Positions 24,184-31,217 of a DNA stretch of 32,176 bases are shown piece by piece. How positions within the stretch are numbered: position 1 is the stretch's first letter; every line of letters starts with the position of its first letter. The translations under genes and the position numbers were made by a program. Source of the DNA: a virus; the IMG/VR virus record IMGVR_UViG_3300028829_000868, positions 1-32,176 of that record, one strand, 5' to 3'. The notes beneath the pieces were generated by a model. That model ran no database searches, was not told the origin of the DNA, and saw only the letters and a list, made by a program, of their open reading frames with translations.

Positions 24184-25893
24184 TTACACTAGGTCAGCTA
24201 CGACGACCAAGCCGTACATGTCAGGACGAACCATCTTCTTAGCGTAACGAGTCATGACGCCCTTGCGGGGTACGAAGTCCTCGGTACCGAAGATTGTTGG
24301 TGTGACTTGTAGTGGGACATAAGGAGCATAGACATATCCGCTTTCGAGGAAGCTGCTGCCCTTGCGACCGACTAGTAGCAAGTTACGTGTGAAGTAAGGA
24401 TCGACATGAATGTCCATCTTACGGCTGATAGAACCGACGTTCTTGACACCCCAAGAGCCGCTTTCATCATCTACAGCAGCAGCAGCACGGAAGCCACTGG
24501 TGAATTCGAGGATGTTAGCTACTTCTGGAGAGCAAACGAGGAAGTTAGCACCACCACGCAAAGTCTTGCGATGGATACGAGCACTTACGTCATTGACTGT
24601 CTCAAGTAGAGTTTCGTACCATTCAGATACGGTACCTGTGAAGTCTGGGAAGTTAGCACCTGTGATGATAGCACCTGTTTCACGATTCAAGAACTTACCT
24701 GGGTTACGTGACCAGTACAATGTACCAGCAGTTGCACCCTTAACGAGGTCCTCAAGGATCTCTTGGTCAAGTTCTAGAGCAATTTGCTCTGAAAGAATGC
24801 TTGTAAGCTCAACTTCAGCGTCGAGGTTATGATAAGCATTCAAGTCTTGAGCTAGTTCTGGAGACCACTTAGCCTTAAGCTTCTTGGTCAAAGCAGTTAC
24901 AGCTACAGAATCAACCTTGATGTCGATTTCTGGGATAGCCGTTTGGTTCTCAAGACCCCACTCAGCACCACCGACGATAGAGCCGAGAGCACCGCCATCG
25001 GCGAAGTTATCGACGATTGGGTAGGTAAGACCGTCAGTATCTATAACAGATGCACTTAGAGCGTTAGCTGTTGTATTTGCGATACTAGCGAAAGCGAAAC
25101 GCATGGTAGCCTTTGTAGCATCAGTGTACTTGGTCAAACGACGGACTTGTATACCGTTTTCTACGAGACCGCCGGCGGTTGTGCCACTAAGAGTTGTTAC
25201 AGCTACAAGATCATCCTTGTTCTGGTCTGATTGTGTAGCGTGGTCAGCGATAACGTACTTTGTTGTACCAGAAACGAAGATTGGATCAGCCTGTAGGAAT
25301 GAGAAATATGTTCCACCCTCAGAAGTGGCTGTATCACCGAACGTACCTGAAGCCACGATGCTTAACAACGCTGGGAAACCATCAACTGTCCCTGTTGGAC
25401 TAGAGTAACCATTGTTCAATGTGTAAGCAGAAAGCTGACCATTGTTATTAGCCAAGTTGACGCCACCTGTAAGCTGAGCACCAACAACACCGCCGCCAAA
25501 GACAGAAGTATCAGCAGCCTGTGCAAGACGGTTACCATCAGCATCCATTCCACCTTCAGCAGAGAAGGTGAAATCTAGGAAGAAGATTAGACCACTTGGT
25601 AGGGACATTGGTTGTACGGATACAAGATCCTGAGCCAAAAGATTGCCGAATACACGACGAACGATTGGGAATGCAACTGCGGAGAAGCCTTCGACATCCC
25701 CACCAGCCATTGTGCTGGTTTCTTTTAGAAGCTGGGCAGCTTGGTTTTCTAGTAGACGGGACATGTTGCTACGCTGTGTGTCGCCGAGACCTTCTAGAAG
25801 ACCAGTCTTTTCCCACTTCTCTAGTAGAGCTTCACCTTCATTAGCAAGAGAGCGTGCTCTTATGCCTTCGGTGAGTGTGTTTAGTACAGACAT
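24184..25893 (-). CDS. 23: Major capsid protein (gp23)
   Basis: Builds the head shell. The 569-aa protein starts with a helical delta region (LLEKWEKTGLLEGLGDTQRS, then MSRLLENQAAQLLKE) that aligns with the T4 gp23 N-terminus. LLKE at 55-58 fits the prohead protease rule (L/I)-x-E, so cleavage after Glu58 would give mature TSTMAGG... Then come FPIVRRVFGNLLAQDLVSVQ and PMSLPSGLIFFLDF, the conserved HK97-fold start. The C-terminal part has FLVCSPEVANILE, YFTRNLLLVGRKG and YAPYVPLQVTPTI, typical of gp23. A strong AAGGAG site lies at the start, 12 bases after gp22, and a strong terminator follows, as expected for the most abundant virion protein. Confidence 0.95.
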   Translation of the reverse strand: MSVLNTLTEGIRARSLANEGEALLEKWEKTGLLEGLGDTQRSNMSRLLENQAAQLLKETSTMAGGDVEGFSAVAFPIVRRVFGNLLAQDLVSVQPMSLPSGLIFFLDFTFSAEGGMDADGNRLAQAADTSVFGGGVVGAQLTGGVNLANNNGQLSAYTLNNGYSSPTGTVDGFPALLSIVASGTFGDTATSEGGTYFSFLQADPIFVSGTTKYVIADHATQSDQNKDDLVAVTTLSGTTAGGLVENGIQVRRLTKYTDATKATMRFAFASIANTTANALSASVIDTDGLTYPIVDNFADGGALGSIVGGAEWGLENQTAIPEIDIKVDSVAVTALTKKLKAKWSPELAQDLNAYHNLDAEVELTSILSEQIALELDQEILEDLVKGATAGTLYWSRNPGKFLNRETGAIITGANFPDFTGTVSEWYETLLETVNDVSARIHRKTLRGGANFLVCSPEVANILEFTSGFRAAAAVDDESGSWGVKNVGSISRKMDIHVDPYFTRNLLLVGRKGSSFLESGYVYAPYVPLQVTPTIFGTEDFVPRKGVMTRYAKKMVRPDMYGLVVVADLV

Positions 25894-25905
25894 TTTATAT
25901 TCTCC

Positions 25906-26907
25906 TTATGAATTGTTTGTCTTGTTTGTTGTTCCTGCGAGGGTCGCCCAACGGTTGTATGTTGGACTAGACTCGGCAGTGCGTTCCTCTTTACGATTTC
26001 CACTAAGAATAACTGATGATCTTTTTGTTACCGCTTCAGACAATGATTGTGGGGCTTCATTGCTGATTCCCGCCATTGTCTTTTGAAGAGTCTCATAGAC
26101 CATCTTCGCTTCTTCTACCGAGCGTGCTGTAGAAACTAACTCAGCAATTTTTGACTTTTGCTGCTCATTCAAGGAGGAGTCCCCTAGTACACGGTTCGCA
26201 TATAATAGCCTTGCATTTTGCAAGTTTATTTCTTGTAATTTTTCTTTTACTTGCCCGAGGAGTTGCTTGAGATTAACATTCTCCTTCTGTAGGGCTTCGT
26301 TTTGTTCTTCGGATTGGATAAGTGCTTCTGCATCTTCTTTATCCATTCCGTCGGTGTTGGTTGTTTCTGCTTTCTTCTCGTCCTCTTCAACTTGATCTTG
26401 TGTGAGGCTTTCCTCGGCACGATCAAGCTCAACTTGTGGGACGTCAACGACGAGCAGTTCTTTAAACATATTTACAAGCTGACTTTCATCAAGCTCAACT
26501 TCTTCGTCGTCACGGTTAGCAGGCATTTCGTCGTCAAGGGGAAGACCAACTTCATCAGCTACTTCTTCACGATCAAGTTCAACTGCTGGCTCGTCGCCTT
26601 CTTCAGACTCCGCAGCAGCAATAATATCGTCAAGGTCTACAACGACAATATCTTCGTCGTCATCAGATAAATGAGCCATTGGTACTTGTTCCATAGCAGT
26701 GCTATCTACAGCAACGTCTGCTTCTGGTTCCATACCAAGCTCTGGCTCCATGCCGAGACCTAGCTCATCGTCTTGTTCTAAAAGTTTGCTTACAGCATTC
26801 TTTACTTCGTCGTTGTACTTTTCTACAACGGCTGCTTCTGCACTCTTGACGGCAGCTTCACGAAGAGCTTTTGCATCAACGATTGCTTGTTCTAGCATAT
26901 TAGACAT
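25906..26907 (-). CDS. 22: Prohead core scaffold protein (gp22)
   Basis: Forms the internal scaffold on which gp23 assembles and is cut up by gp21. The 333-aa protein is very acidic: helical N-terminus (LEQAIVDAKALREAAVKSAE), an Asp/Glu-rich centre (45-200) with repeats LGMEPE and VELD(R/E) (three times), a coiled coil (EQNEALQKENVNLKQLLGQV, about 205-245), and the conserved end VLGDSSLNEQQKSKIAELVS, then SVEEAKMVYETLQKTM (about 250-285). These C-terminal segments and the position right before gp23 are diagnostic. Its leader has the ACTATTTATT motif and a hairpin. Confidence 0.88.
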   Translation of the reverse strand: MSNMLEQAIVDAKALREAAVKSAEAAVVEKYNDEVKNAVSKLLEQDDELGLGMEPELGMEPEADVAVDSTAMEQVPMAHLSDDDEDIVVVDLDDIIAAAESEEGDEPAVELDREEVADEVGLPLDDEMPANRDDEEVELDESQLVNMFKELLVVDVPQVELDRAEESLTQDQVEEDEKKAETTNTDGMDKEDAEALIQSEEQNEALQKENVNLKQLLGQVKEKLQEINLQNARLLYANRVLGDSSLNEQQKSKIAELVSTARSVEEAKMVYETLQKTMAGISNEAPQSLSEAVTKRSSVILSGNRKEERTAESSPTYNRWATLAGTTNKTNNS

Positions 26908-26922
26908 AAATAATCCCCTTTA

Positions 26923-26942
26923 TTTGATGATATTACATCAAA
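26923..26942 (-). promoter_or_regulatory. Hairpin in the gp22 leader
   Basis: TTTGATG and CATCAAA form a perfect 7-bp stem with a 6-base loop. It starts at the last base of the ACTATTTATT motif and ends just before the GGGGAT ribosome site. It is AT-rich with no T-run, so it is more likely a 5' stabiliser or regulator binding site than a terminator. Confidence 0.45.
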
Positions 26943-26951
26943 ATAAATAGT
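26942..26951 (-). promoter_or_regulatory. ACTATTTATT motif, copy 4 (before gp22)
   Basis: Exact copy in the 82-base gap upstream of gp22, 34 bases before the ATG. It would drive gp22 and gp23 together, up to the terminator at 24119. Confidence 0.45.
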
Positions 26952-26989
26952 AGATTAAAAATGTAAACGACTAGAAATGTTTCTTATCC

Positions 26990-28075
26990 TCAGAAACTTG
27001 TATTATTAATATTGAAATTATAATTTCCTACAGCAAGCCACTTTGAACCATCCCAAACCAAAGAACATCCTGCTCGTTCGAATGATGGTCCTGCTGCTGG
27101 GTTTGAACTAGATAATACAATTTGACCGTTCCCGCCTTGAAGTGGTGGAGAATCAATATTTGATCCAAAAATATTAATTCCTGTAGAGTTTGCTCCGGTG
27201 GAGCCTGAGATAATTAATCCTCTAATTTTCTTTTCTTGCCCTGCAAAAGTTCCGTCTGCTATTGAGAAAATAAGAGTATTATTCACCGCAAGAGATGAAG
27301 AGGCATCAACAAGTGTTAGTCCTGTGTTTGCTGATATTGTGCCGTTAGCAGCGAGAGTTTCAATCGCTGTTGAGCCGAAAGCACCAGAAAAGGCAGCACT
27401 CCCGCTCACTGATAAGGCTTGAAGTGGTGTACCTGTCCCAATACCGACTTTTCCATCATCTTTGATAGTGAGCACATTTCCCGCACCGCCTGGGGCTGTC
27501 CCAAATATTAAATCATCGCCGGCTACACCAGAATATATTTTGGTTGTGCCGCCAGCAGTATCCATATCAAAGATAAGCTTGACTTCAGCGTTTTCTCTAA
27601 ATGAAATATCGCCGCCGGCAGCATTCAGGCGGATATCTCCTCCAGCATCTAATATTAGGTTGCCAGCTTCTCCTGTTGCAACGGTTACCTCACTATTATC
27701 CGCAACAGCTAGGGTTGCAAAACTATCAGCGTCATAAGACCATTTCTGTTGAGTCGTTGTACTGAGAATCTCAATCTTAGAATCGGGATCGGCGACGCCG
27801 ATGCCAACACGGTTATTTATATCGTCGTAGATTAGACCAGAAGCACCGCCAAAAGCACCACCGTTATTGTACTGGATCTGTGTGTCGGAGCCACCAGGGG
27901 TTCCGCCACCACCGCCACCAGTGATCGATGAGCCGTTTAGAGTCAGGGACCCGGTAATATCAACAGAACCTGTAAATTGATGTGTATCAGTATCCTTGTC
28001 GGTACCAGTTGTGGTACTCCCAGGAACGTTGTTTGGTGAGGGGGTAAAGCCGCCTCCGCCACTACCGAAGCCCAT
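26990..28075 (-). CDS. Fibre-like virion protein with Gly-rich N-terminus
   Basis: The 361-aa protein begins with MGFGSGGGGFTPSPN and later has SSITGGGGGGTPGG, flexible Gly-rich linkers. Two copies of the tail-fibre signature follow: NNRVGIGVADPDSKIEI (about 88-104) and DGKVGIGTGTPLQALSVSG (about 207-225). Between them lie short repeating beta strands (LILDAGGDIRLNAAGGDISF) suggesting a trimeric beta structure. The C-terminus ends in CSLVWDGSKWLAVGNY, a common fibre tip. Tail fibre, head fibre or capsid decoration are all possible. Its location between gp21 and gp22, with no tail gene nearby, favours something attached to the head. No membrane or enzyme motifs are present. Confidence 0.75.
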   Translation of the reverse strand: MGFGSGGGGFTPSPNNVPGSTTTGTDKDTDTHQFTGSVDITGSLTLNGSSITGGGGGGTPGGSDTQIQYNNGGAFGGASGLIYDDINNRVGIGVADPDSKIEILSTTTQQKWSYDADSFATLAVADNSEVTVATGEAGNLILDAGGDIRLNAAGGDISFRENAEVKLIFDMDTAGGTTKIYSGVAGDDLIFGTAPGGAGNVLTIKDDGKVGIGTGTPLQALSVSGSAAFSGAFGSTAIETLAANGTISANTGLTLVDASSSLAVNNTLIFSIADGTFAGQEKKIRGLIISGSTGANSTGINIFGSNIDSPPLQGGNGQIVLSSSNPAAGPSFERAGCSLVWDGSKWLAVGNYNFNINNTSF

Positions 28076-28090
28076 TTGACTATCCTCCTA

Positions 28091-28498
28091 TTATTCGTCG
28101 ATACCTGATCCAGTCAATGGAAACATTGCCTGGGGGTTGATCCCTGTTAGTTCAGCAAACATTTCAAATGTAGCGTCGTTGCCTGGAGCAGACAAAAATA
28201 CGCTATTGCACTTAATATTCATTGTTAATGAAGAGTTAAGATCGCCAAGAGTGATATAATGTTCCCCAGCAATAGTTCTAGCTGTGTCCTTATCTTGAAA
28301 ATGCACACGAATATCGTCGTTGGCTGCATCCTTATTGATAATGGTGATAGACCTTGTTACATTTGGAAAGTTGATCTGTACTTGCGAGCCGCCAGTGATG
28401 GTACTCCCTGTCATGAAAGGTGTACCGGCAGCCTGATAAGAACCTACGCTTCCTAATCCAGCCCTTTGGTGTTGGTAATAAACTGTTTGGTCAGCCAT
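28091..28498 (-). CDS. Small virion protein, probable capsid decoration
   Basis: The 135-aa protein is mostly beta: YYQHQRAGLGSVGSYQAAG, then PFMTGSTITGGSQVQINFP, TRSITIINKDAANDDIRVHF, then HYITLGDLNSSLTMNIKCNS and FEMFAELTGI. I have seen this 'GLGsvGSYq.sG.Pf...FP.Vtr...i.N' pattern in small structural proteins of marine phages, where the protein is often listed as structural without exact role. Position in the head module suggests decoration or head-fibre attachment; that is inference. It lies between bS21 and the first fibre gene with gaps of 3 and 15 bases. Confidence 0.65.
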   Translation of the reverse strand: MADQTVYYQHQRAGLGSVGSYQAAGTPFMTGSTITGGSQVQINFPNVTRSITIINKDAANDDIRVHFQDKDTARTIAGEHYITLGDLNSSLTMNIKCNSVFLSAPGNDATFEMFAELTGINPQAMFPLTGSGIDE

Positions 28499-28501
28499 TG
28501 A

Positions 28502-28783
28502 TTACGACCTCCTCTTTTTATATCGATCCCTAGGCTTAAGTAGTTCATCCCTACGTCTATTCACCTTGTTGATCAATCTTTGTCTTTCTTCTTTTTGTTC
28601 CCTGCGTTTCTCGCTGGGTGCCTTAAAGTATCGTCGTTCACGACACTCTTCGATGATTCCTTCCATCTTAACCATCTTGCGGAAACGGCGGATCATTCGG
28701 TCGGCATCGCCGTGATTATCTTCCGCACGTACTGTTACACAGGGTTCGAGTGGTTTATTCTGGTTTCTTCTGTTGTTTCTCAT
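28502..28783 (-). CDS. rpsU: Ribosomal protein bS21 homologue
   Basis: The 93-aa protein has a bS21 core of about 65 residues: VTVRAEDNHGDADRMIRRFR, KMVKMEGIIEECRERRYFK and PSEKRREQKEERQRLINK. This matches the bS21 layout: a beta start, 'aLrRFkr...kagil.e.r.r..yekPs..r......a' and a basic helical tail. bS21 sits on the 30S platform near the mRNA 5' region and helps start translation, so a phage copy could tune host ribosomes toward phage messages. Phage bS21 genes are known, including in marine phages. The ATG at 28783 is chosen: it lies two bases after the TAG of the upstream gene, while a longer reading to 28828 would overlap that gene. It ends three bases before the next gene. Confidence 0.82.
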   Translation of the reverse strand: MRNNRRNQNKPLEPCVTVRAEDNHGDADRMIRRFRKMVKMEGIIEECRERRYFKAPSEKRREQKEERQRLINKVNRRRDELLKPRDRYKKRRS

Positions 28784-28787
28784 TATT

Positions 28788-29189
28788 CTACTTTCTTGTC
28801 GCCGCTGCGACGTTTGACCAGCTTCCAAAGCCGGGAATGTTTGATATATCTACGCCTGGGTCGTTAGGAGAGACACCCGCAAGTGCTCCTTGGCCATTTC
28901 CTTCAACGATTGGTTTAGTGCCCTCGAATAGTTCTGGGTTGGCGAATTTCTGTTTAGCATCTTCATAAGAATTCTTGCCTACCGCATTAAGTATTTGCTT
29001 CTTTGTTTCGGCAAGCTGTCTTCTGGCTGCCGATGAAACTTGTTGCTGTGGTTTGGCTTGCTCTTGTACTAAAGATGCAGTTCCCATACCTTGGACAACT
29101 TCTGAAACGATGCCTGATAGCATACCGTCCTCAAAGATGACCTCACGGACACATTCTTTAATAATATTTTTGAGTTCCGATTTCTTCAT
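28788..29189 (-). CDS. Hypothetical head-module protein with possible gp21 cleavage sites
   Basis: The 133-aa protein starts MKKSELKNIIKECVREVIFE, a basic amphipathic helix followed by SGIVSEVVQGM. This start resembles small hypothetical proteins of other marine myoviruses. The middle is Gln/Ala-rich (VQEQAKPQQQVSSAARRQLA). The C-terminal third is flexible and contains PELFEGTKPIVEGNG, in which LFE and IVE fit the (L/I)-x-E prohead protease rule, each followed by Gly. An internal head or core protein is therefore plausible but not shown. It precedes bS21 with four bases between stop and start. Confidence 0.65.
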   Translation of the reverse strand: MKKSELKNIIKECVREVIFEDGMLSGIVSEVVQGMGTASLVQEQAKPQQQVSSAARRQLAETKKQILNAVGKNSYEDAKQKFANPELFEGTKPIVEGNGQGALAGVSPNDPGVDISNIPGFGSWSNVAAATRK

Positions 29190-29201
29190 TATTTTCCTTT
29201 C

Positions 29202-30239
29202 TTAGCTTACTTGATACCAGGCTGATATAGCACCAGTAGAAATCCATACAAATTCTAATGCTGTCGTACCATCGGTATCACTGAGACTTCCGTAGGAGCC
29301 ATTAATACTTCCGGCAGGCATAATAGTTGTGCTGTTTGTTGTGCTCTGGACTATAAGAGTAAGTCTTTGACCACTTGTCGAGCCATCAGGGACACTCAAA
29401 GTGTGAACCTCAAAGCCGCCCATGTCAACTCCGTTAATAGAGTCAGCATCCAGGAGCATAATCCCGGCGTCTATAGAGAGGGTGCTACTTGTACCAGTTC
29501 CAAGGTCTTGGGAGCCTACTTCAGTGGCATAATGATCTGATTTAGTGGTACCAATAATTTGCAGTTCTGTTGAAGGAGATGCAGTATGAATACCTACATA
29601 TCCATTAGTCCCCTCAAGAGTAATACGAGCAGCGTGTCCGCCGTTGATTGAATCATTGGCCAACTGAAGTGGTCTGGATGTGTTTAGTGAGTTTGGAACA
29701 TGAGCATCCATAAAAAAGACATTATCTAGGGAGTTGGTGAAGGTCGAGCCTGCATTGCCTTCCATAGCTATACTAGCATTTCTTTGGTTTCTGCCCGAGG
29801 CATCTGATTGTCCATCTTGATAAAAGTCTACAAAAGGATTATTATCTTCGCCGCTGGTGTTGTTGTTGCCGGAATCAGCTATAAGCTTGATACCAACCTC
29901 TTTTTTGCTCTTAAGTCTTATGATGGCGTCTTTTTCATGTCCAGAGATAGCATCATATGGGTCTATGATATCTATAACGCATTGTGGGGAGTTGTTCCCT
30001 ATACCGATACGGTTAGAACCGGCGTCGATATATAACATATGAGTGTTATGGTTACTTTCTACCCGAAAATCGGCATCTAGTGAAGCCTCGTTAAATACAG
30101 CAGGCCCATTAACACTAAGAGTGCCAGTAATCTGTGCTATATCATCAGATGTATCACCGATTTTAATGCTTCCATCAGGCTTTACCTGAAAAGCCATGCC
30201 ACCTGAATCGTTGGGTACTCGAAAACCACCGTAAGACAT
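29202..30239 (-). CDS. Second fibre-like virion protein
   Basis: The 345-aa protein begins MSYGGFRVPNDSGGMAFQVK and DGSIKIGDTSDDIAQITGTL. Fibre signatures follow at SNRIGIGNNSPQCVIDI (about 74-90) and NGYVGIHTASPSTELQIIG (about 213-231). The part between is rich in Asn, Ser, Gly and Asp with short strands. The C-terminal 100 residues (LTLIVQSTTNSTTIMPAG, then ALEFVWISTGAISAWYQVS) resemble the closing domain of the first fibre gene at 26990. It probably assembles as a trimer in the virion. Its ATG comes one base after the gp21 stop, so it is made with gp21. Which part of the virion it joins is unknown. Confidence 0.72.
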   Translation of the reverse strand: MSYGGFRVPNDSGGMAFQVKPDGSIKIGDTSDDIAQITGTLSVNGPAVFNEASLDADFRVESNHNTHMLYIDAGSNRIGIGNNSPQCVIDIIDPYDAISGHEKDAIIRLKSKKEVGIKLIADSGNNNTSGEDNNPFVDFYQDGQSDASGRNQRNASIAMEGNAGSTFTNSLDNVFFMDAHVPNSLNTSRPLQLANDSINGGHAARITLEGTNGYVGIHTASPSTELQIIGTTKSDHYATEVGSQDLGTGTSSTLSIDAGIMLLDADSINGVDMGGFEVHTLSVPDGSTSGQRLTLIVQSTTNSTTIMPAGSINGSYGSLSDTDGTTALEFVWISTGAISAWYQVS

Positions 30240-30240
30240 A

Positions 30241-30831
30241 TTAACTTCCTAAAATATCGTTCAACGCTCTGTTGATTCTATCAGCTTTAGTCAAATGTGT
30301 TTTGATTTTATTTTCTGCTACCAAAAAAGCACCAGTTGTGCTTGGTTCTGACACTAGATCAAAACATAATAACTGGAAGTCGTCCTCAACCATAGTAACG
30401 CCGCCTTGTTGGCGGGTAGAGCCAAGACCTCGGCTTGAAATTCCTAATTGAACGCCGCCTGCGACCAATTGTTTAGCAATTTGACCTGCGGGGGTGTCTA
30501 AAATCTTTAGCTTACCCATTACACTGTTGCCTTCCCACCACACTTGAGTTATAAGGTGACTAGCGTTCTTCAAATTGATGACTGACTCATCTGGATGATC
30601 TAGTTCGCCAAGTGAGCGGCACTCCTTAACAAGTTTTCCATAGTTCTTTATTTCTCTCTCAAGGATCCCTTGGGGGTAGACCCGCCCATTGCCGTTCTGC
30701 TCGTTACACATCTGGATCTTGCCAGCCAAGATTAGGTGAGTCCCGTCACGATTCCCTGTACGTTCCTCCTCAGTGAGAAGATCGTCACTATAATCGAGGT
30801 TCATAAATTCTTTTAGTACATATTTATTCAT
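30241..30831 (-). CDS. 21: Prohead core maturation protease (gp21)
   Basis: Serine protease that degrades the scaffold and trims gp23 during head maturation. The 196-aa protein has LAGKIQMCNEQNGNGRVYP, RSLGELDHP with the catalytic His79, WWEGNSVMGKLKILDTPAG, and GVQLGISSRGLGS with the catalytic Ser at 132 (or 133). These match T4 gp21 (212 aa) and the herpesvirus-like assembly protease fold. A GGAG ribosome site lies at the start, right after a strong hairpin. Candidate substrates in this window are gp22, gp23 (after Glu58) and perhaps the 133-aa protein. Confidence 0.9.
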   Translation of the reverse strand: MNKYVLKEFMNLDYSDDLLTEEERTGNRDGTHLILAGKIQMCNEQNGNGRVYPQGILEREIKNYGKLVKECRSLGELDHPDESVINLKNASHLITQVWWEGNSVMGKLKILDTPAGQIAKQLVAGGVQLGISSRGLGSTRQQGGVTMVEDDFQLLCFDLVSEPSTTGAFLVAENKIKTHLTKADRINRALNDILGS

Positions 30832-30846
30832 TTTTGTCTCCTTTGA

Positions 30847-30865
30847 GTGCGGGCGTTACCCGCAC
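30847..30865 (-). promoter_or_regulatory. GC-rich hairpin before the gp21 ribosome site
   Basis: GTGCGGG and CCCGCAC form a perfect 7-bp stem with a 5-base loop in the 41-base gap before gp21. No T-run follows (next bases TCAAAGGAGAC), so it is probably a message-stabilising or processing hairpin, like the one before uvsX. Confidence 0.5.
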
Positions 30866-30872
30866 GATACTG

Positions 30873-31217
30873 CTACCCCTGCAACAATTGGTTACGGGCC
30901 TTAGCATCCACTTCTGTGTCCAAGCTCCCTTTCGTTCGGTATTCAAGTTGGATCCCTCCATCTGTTATTAGCATACACAAAGCGTATGATGTAGCCGATG
31001 AAAGCGATCCTAATAGTAAAGCATTCACCAAACTTACTTTAAATGTAAATAGTTCGGTGCAGGGATTAAGTATCATTAAGAAAACACCAACCCAGAAGCC
31101 AATACACATTGGACATCTAAAAAAGTGGTGTTTGGGGCGTATAAAATCAAATACTTTAGCAAAAGCCAATATCTGGGTTATTCCGTAGGAACACAGAATA
31201 AAATATATGAGGGACAT
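30873..31217 (-). CDS. Small membrane protein with CPMC motif (DUF1360-like)
   Basis: The 114-aa protein has three hydrophobic segments: LIYFILCSYGITQILAFA (about 3-20), CIGFWVGVFLMILN (38-51) and SLVNALLLGSLSSATSYALC (62-81). The stretch HHFFRCPMCIGFWVG carries the C-x-x-C-x-G-F-W pattern of DUF1360-type membrane proteins found in bacteria and phages. The C-terminal 30 residues are charged and soluble. Function is unknown; prohead assembly at the membrane or an effect on the host envelope are possibilities. The ATG overlaps the upstream stop by one base (TAATG). Confidence 0.7.
   Translation of the reverse strand: MSLIYFILCSYGITQILAFAKVFDFIRPKHHFFRCPMCIGFWVGVFLMILNPCTELFTFKVSLVNALLLGSLSSATSYALCMLITDGGIQLEYRTKGSLDTEVDAKARNQLLQG

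Noticed and set aside
24410-24832. 140-codon open frame on the plus strand inside gp23
   Set aside because: It is antisense to the well-supported capsid gene, has a Ser/Arg/Pro-rich composition typical of a shadow frame and no ribosome site or promoter.
25643-26086. 147-codon plus-strand frame across the gp22-gp23 junction
   Set aside because: It spans two real genes in antisense and shows no family features.
28784-28828. N-terminal extension of the bS21 gene
   Set aside because: It would overlap the preceding gene by 41 bases; the ATG at 28783 follows that gene's stop directly and the bS21 similarity begins well after it.
28580-28867. Hydrophobic plus-strand frame resembling a membrane protein
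   Set aside because: The Phe/Leu-rich run is the reverse of the Lys/Arg/Glu-rich bS21 coding sequence.
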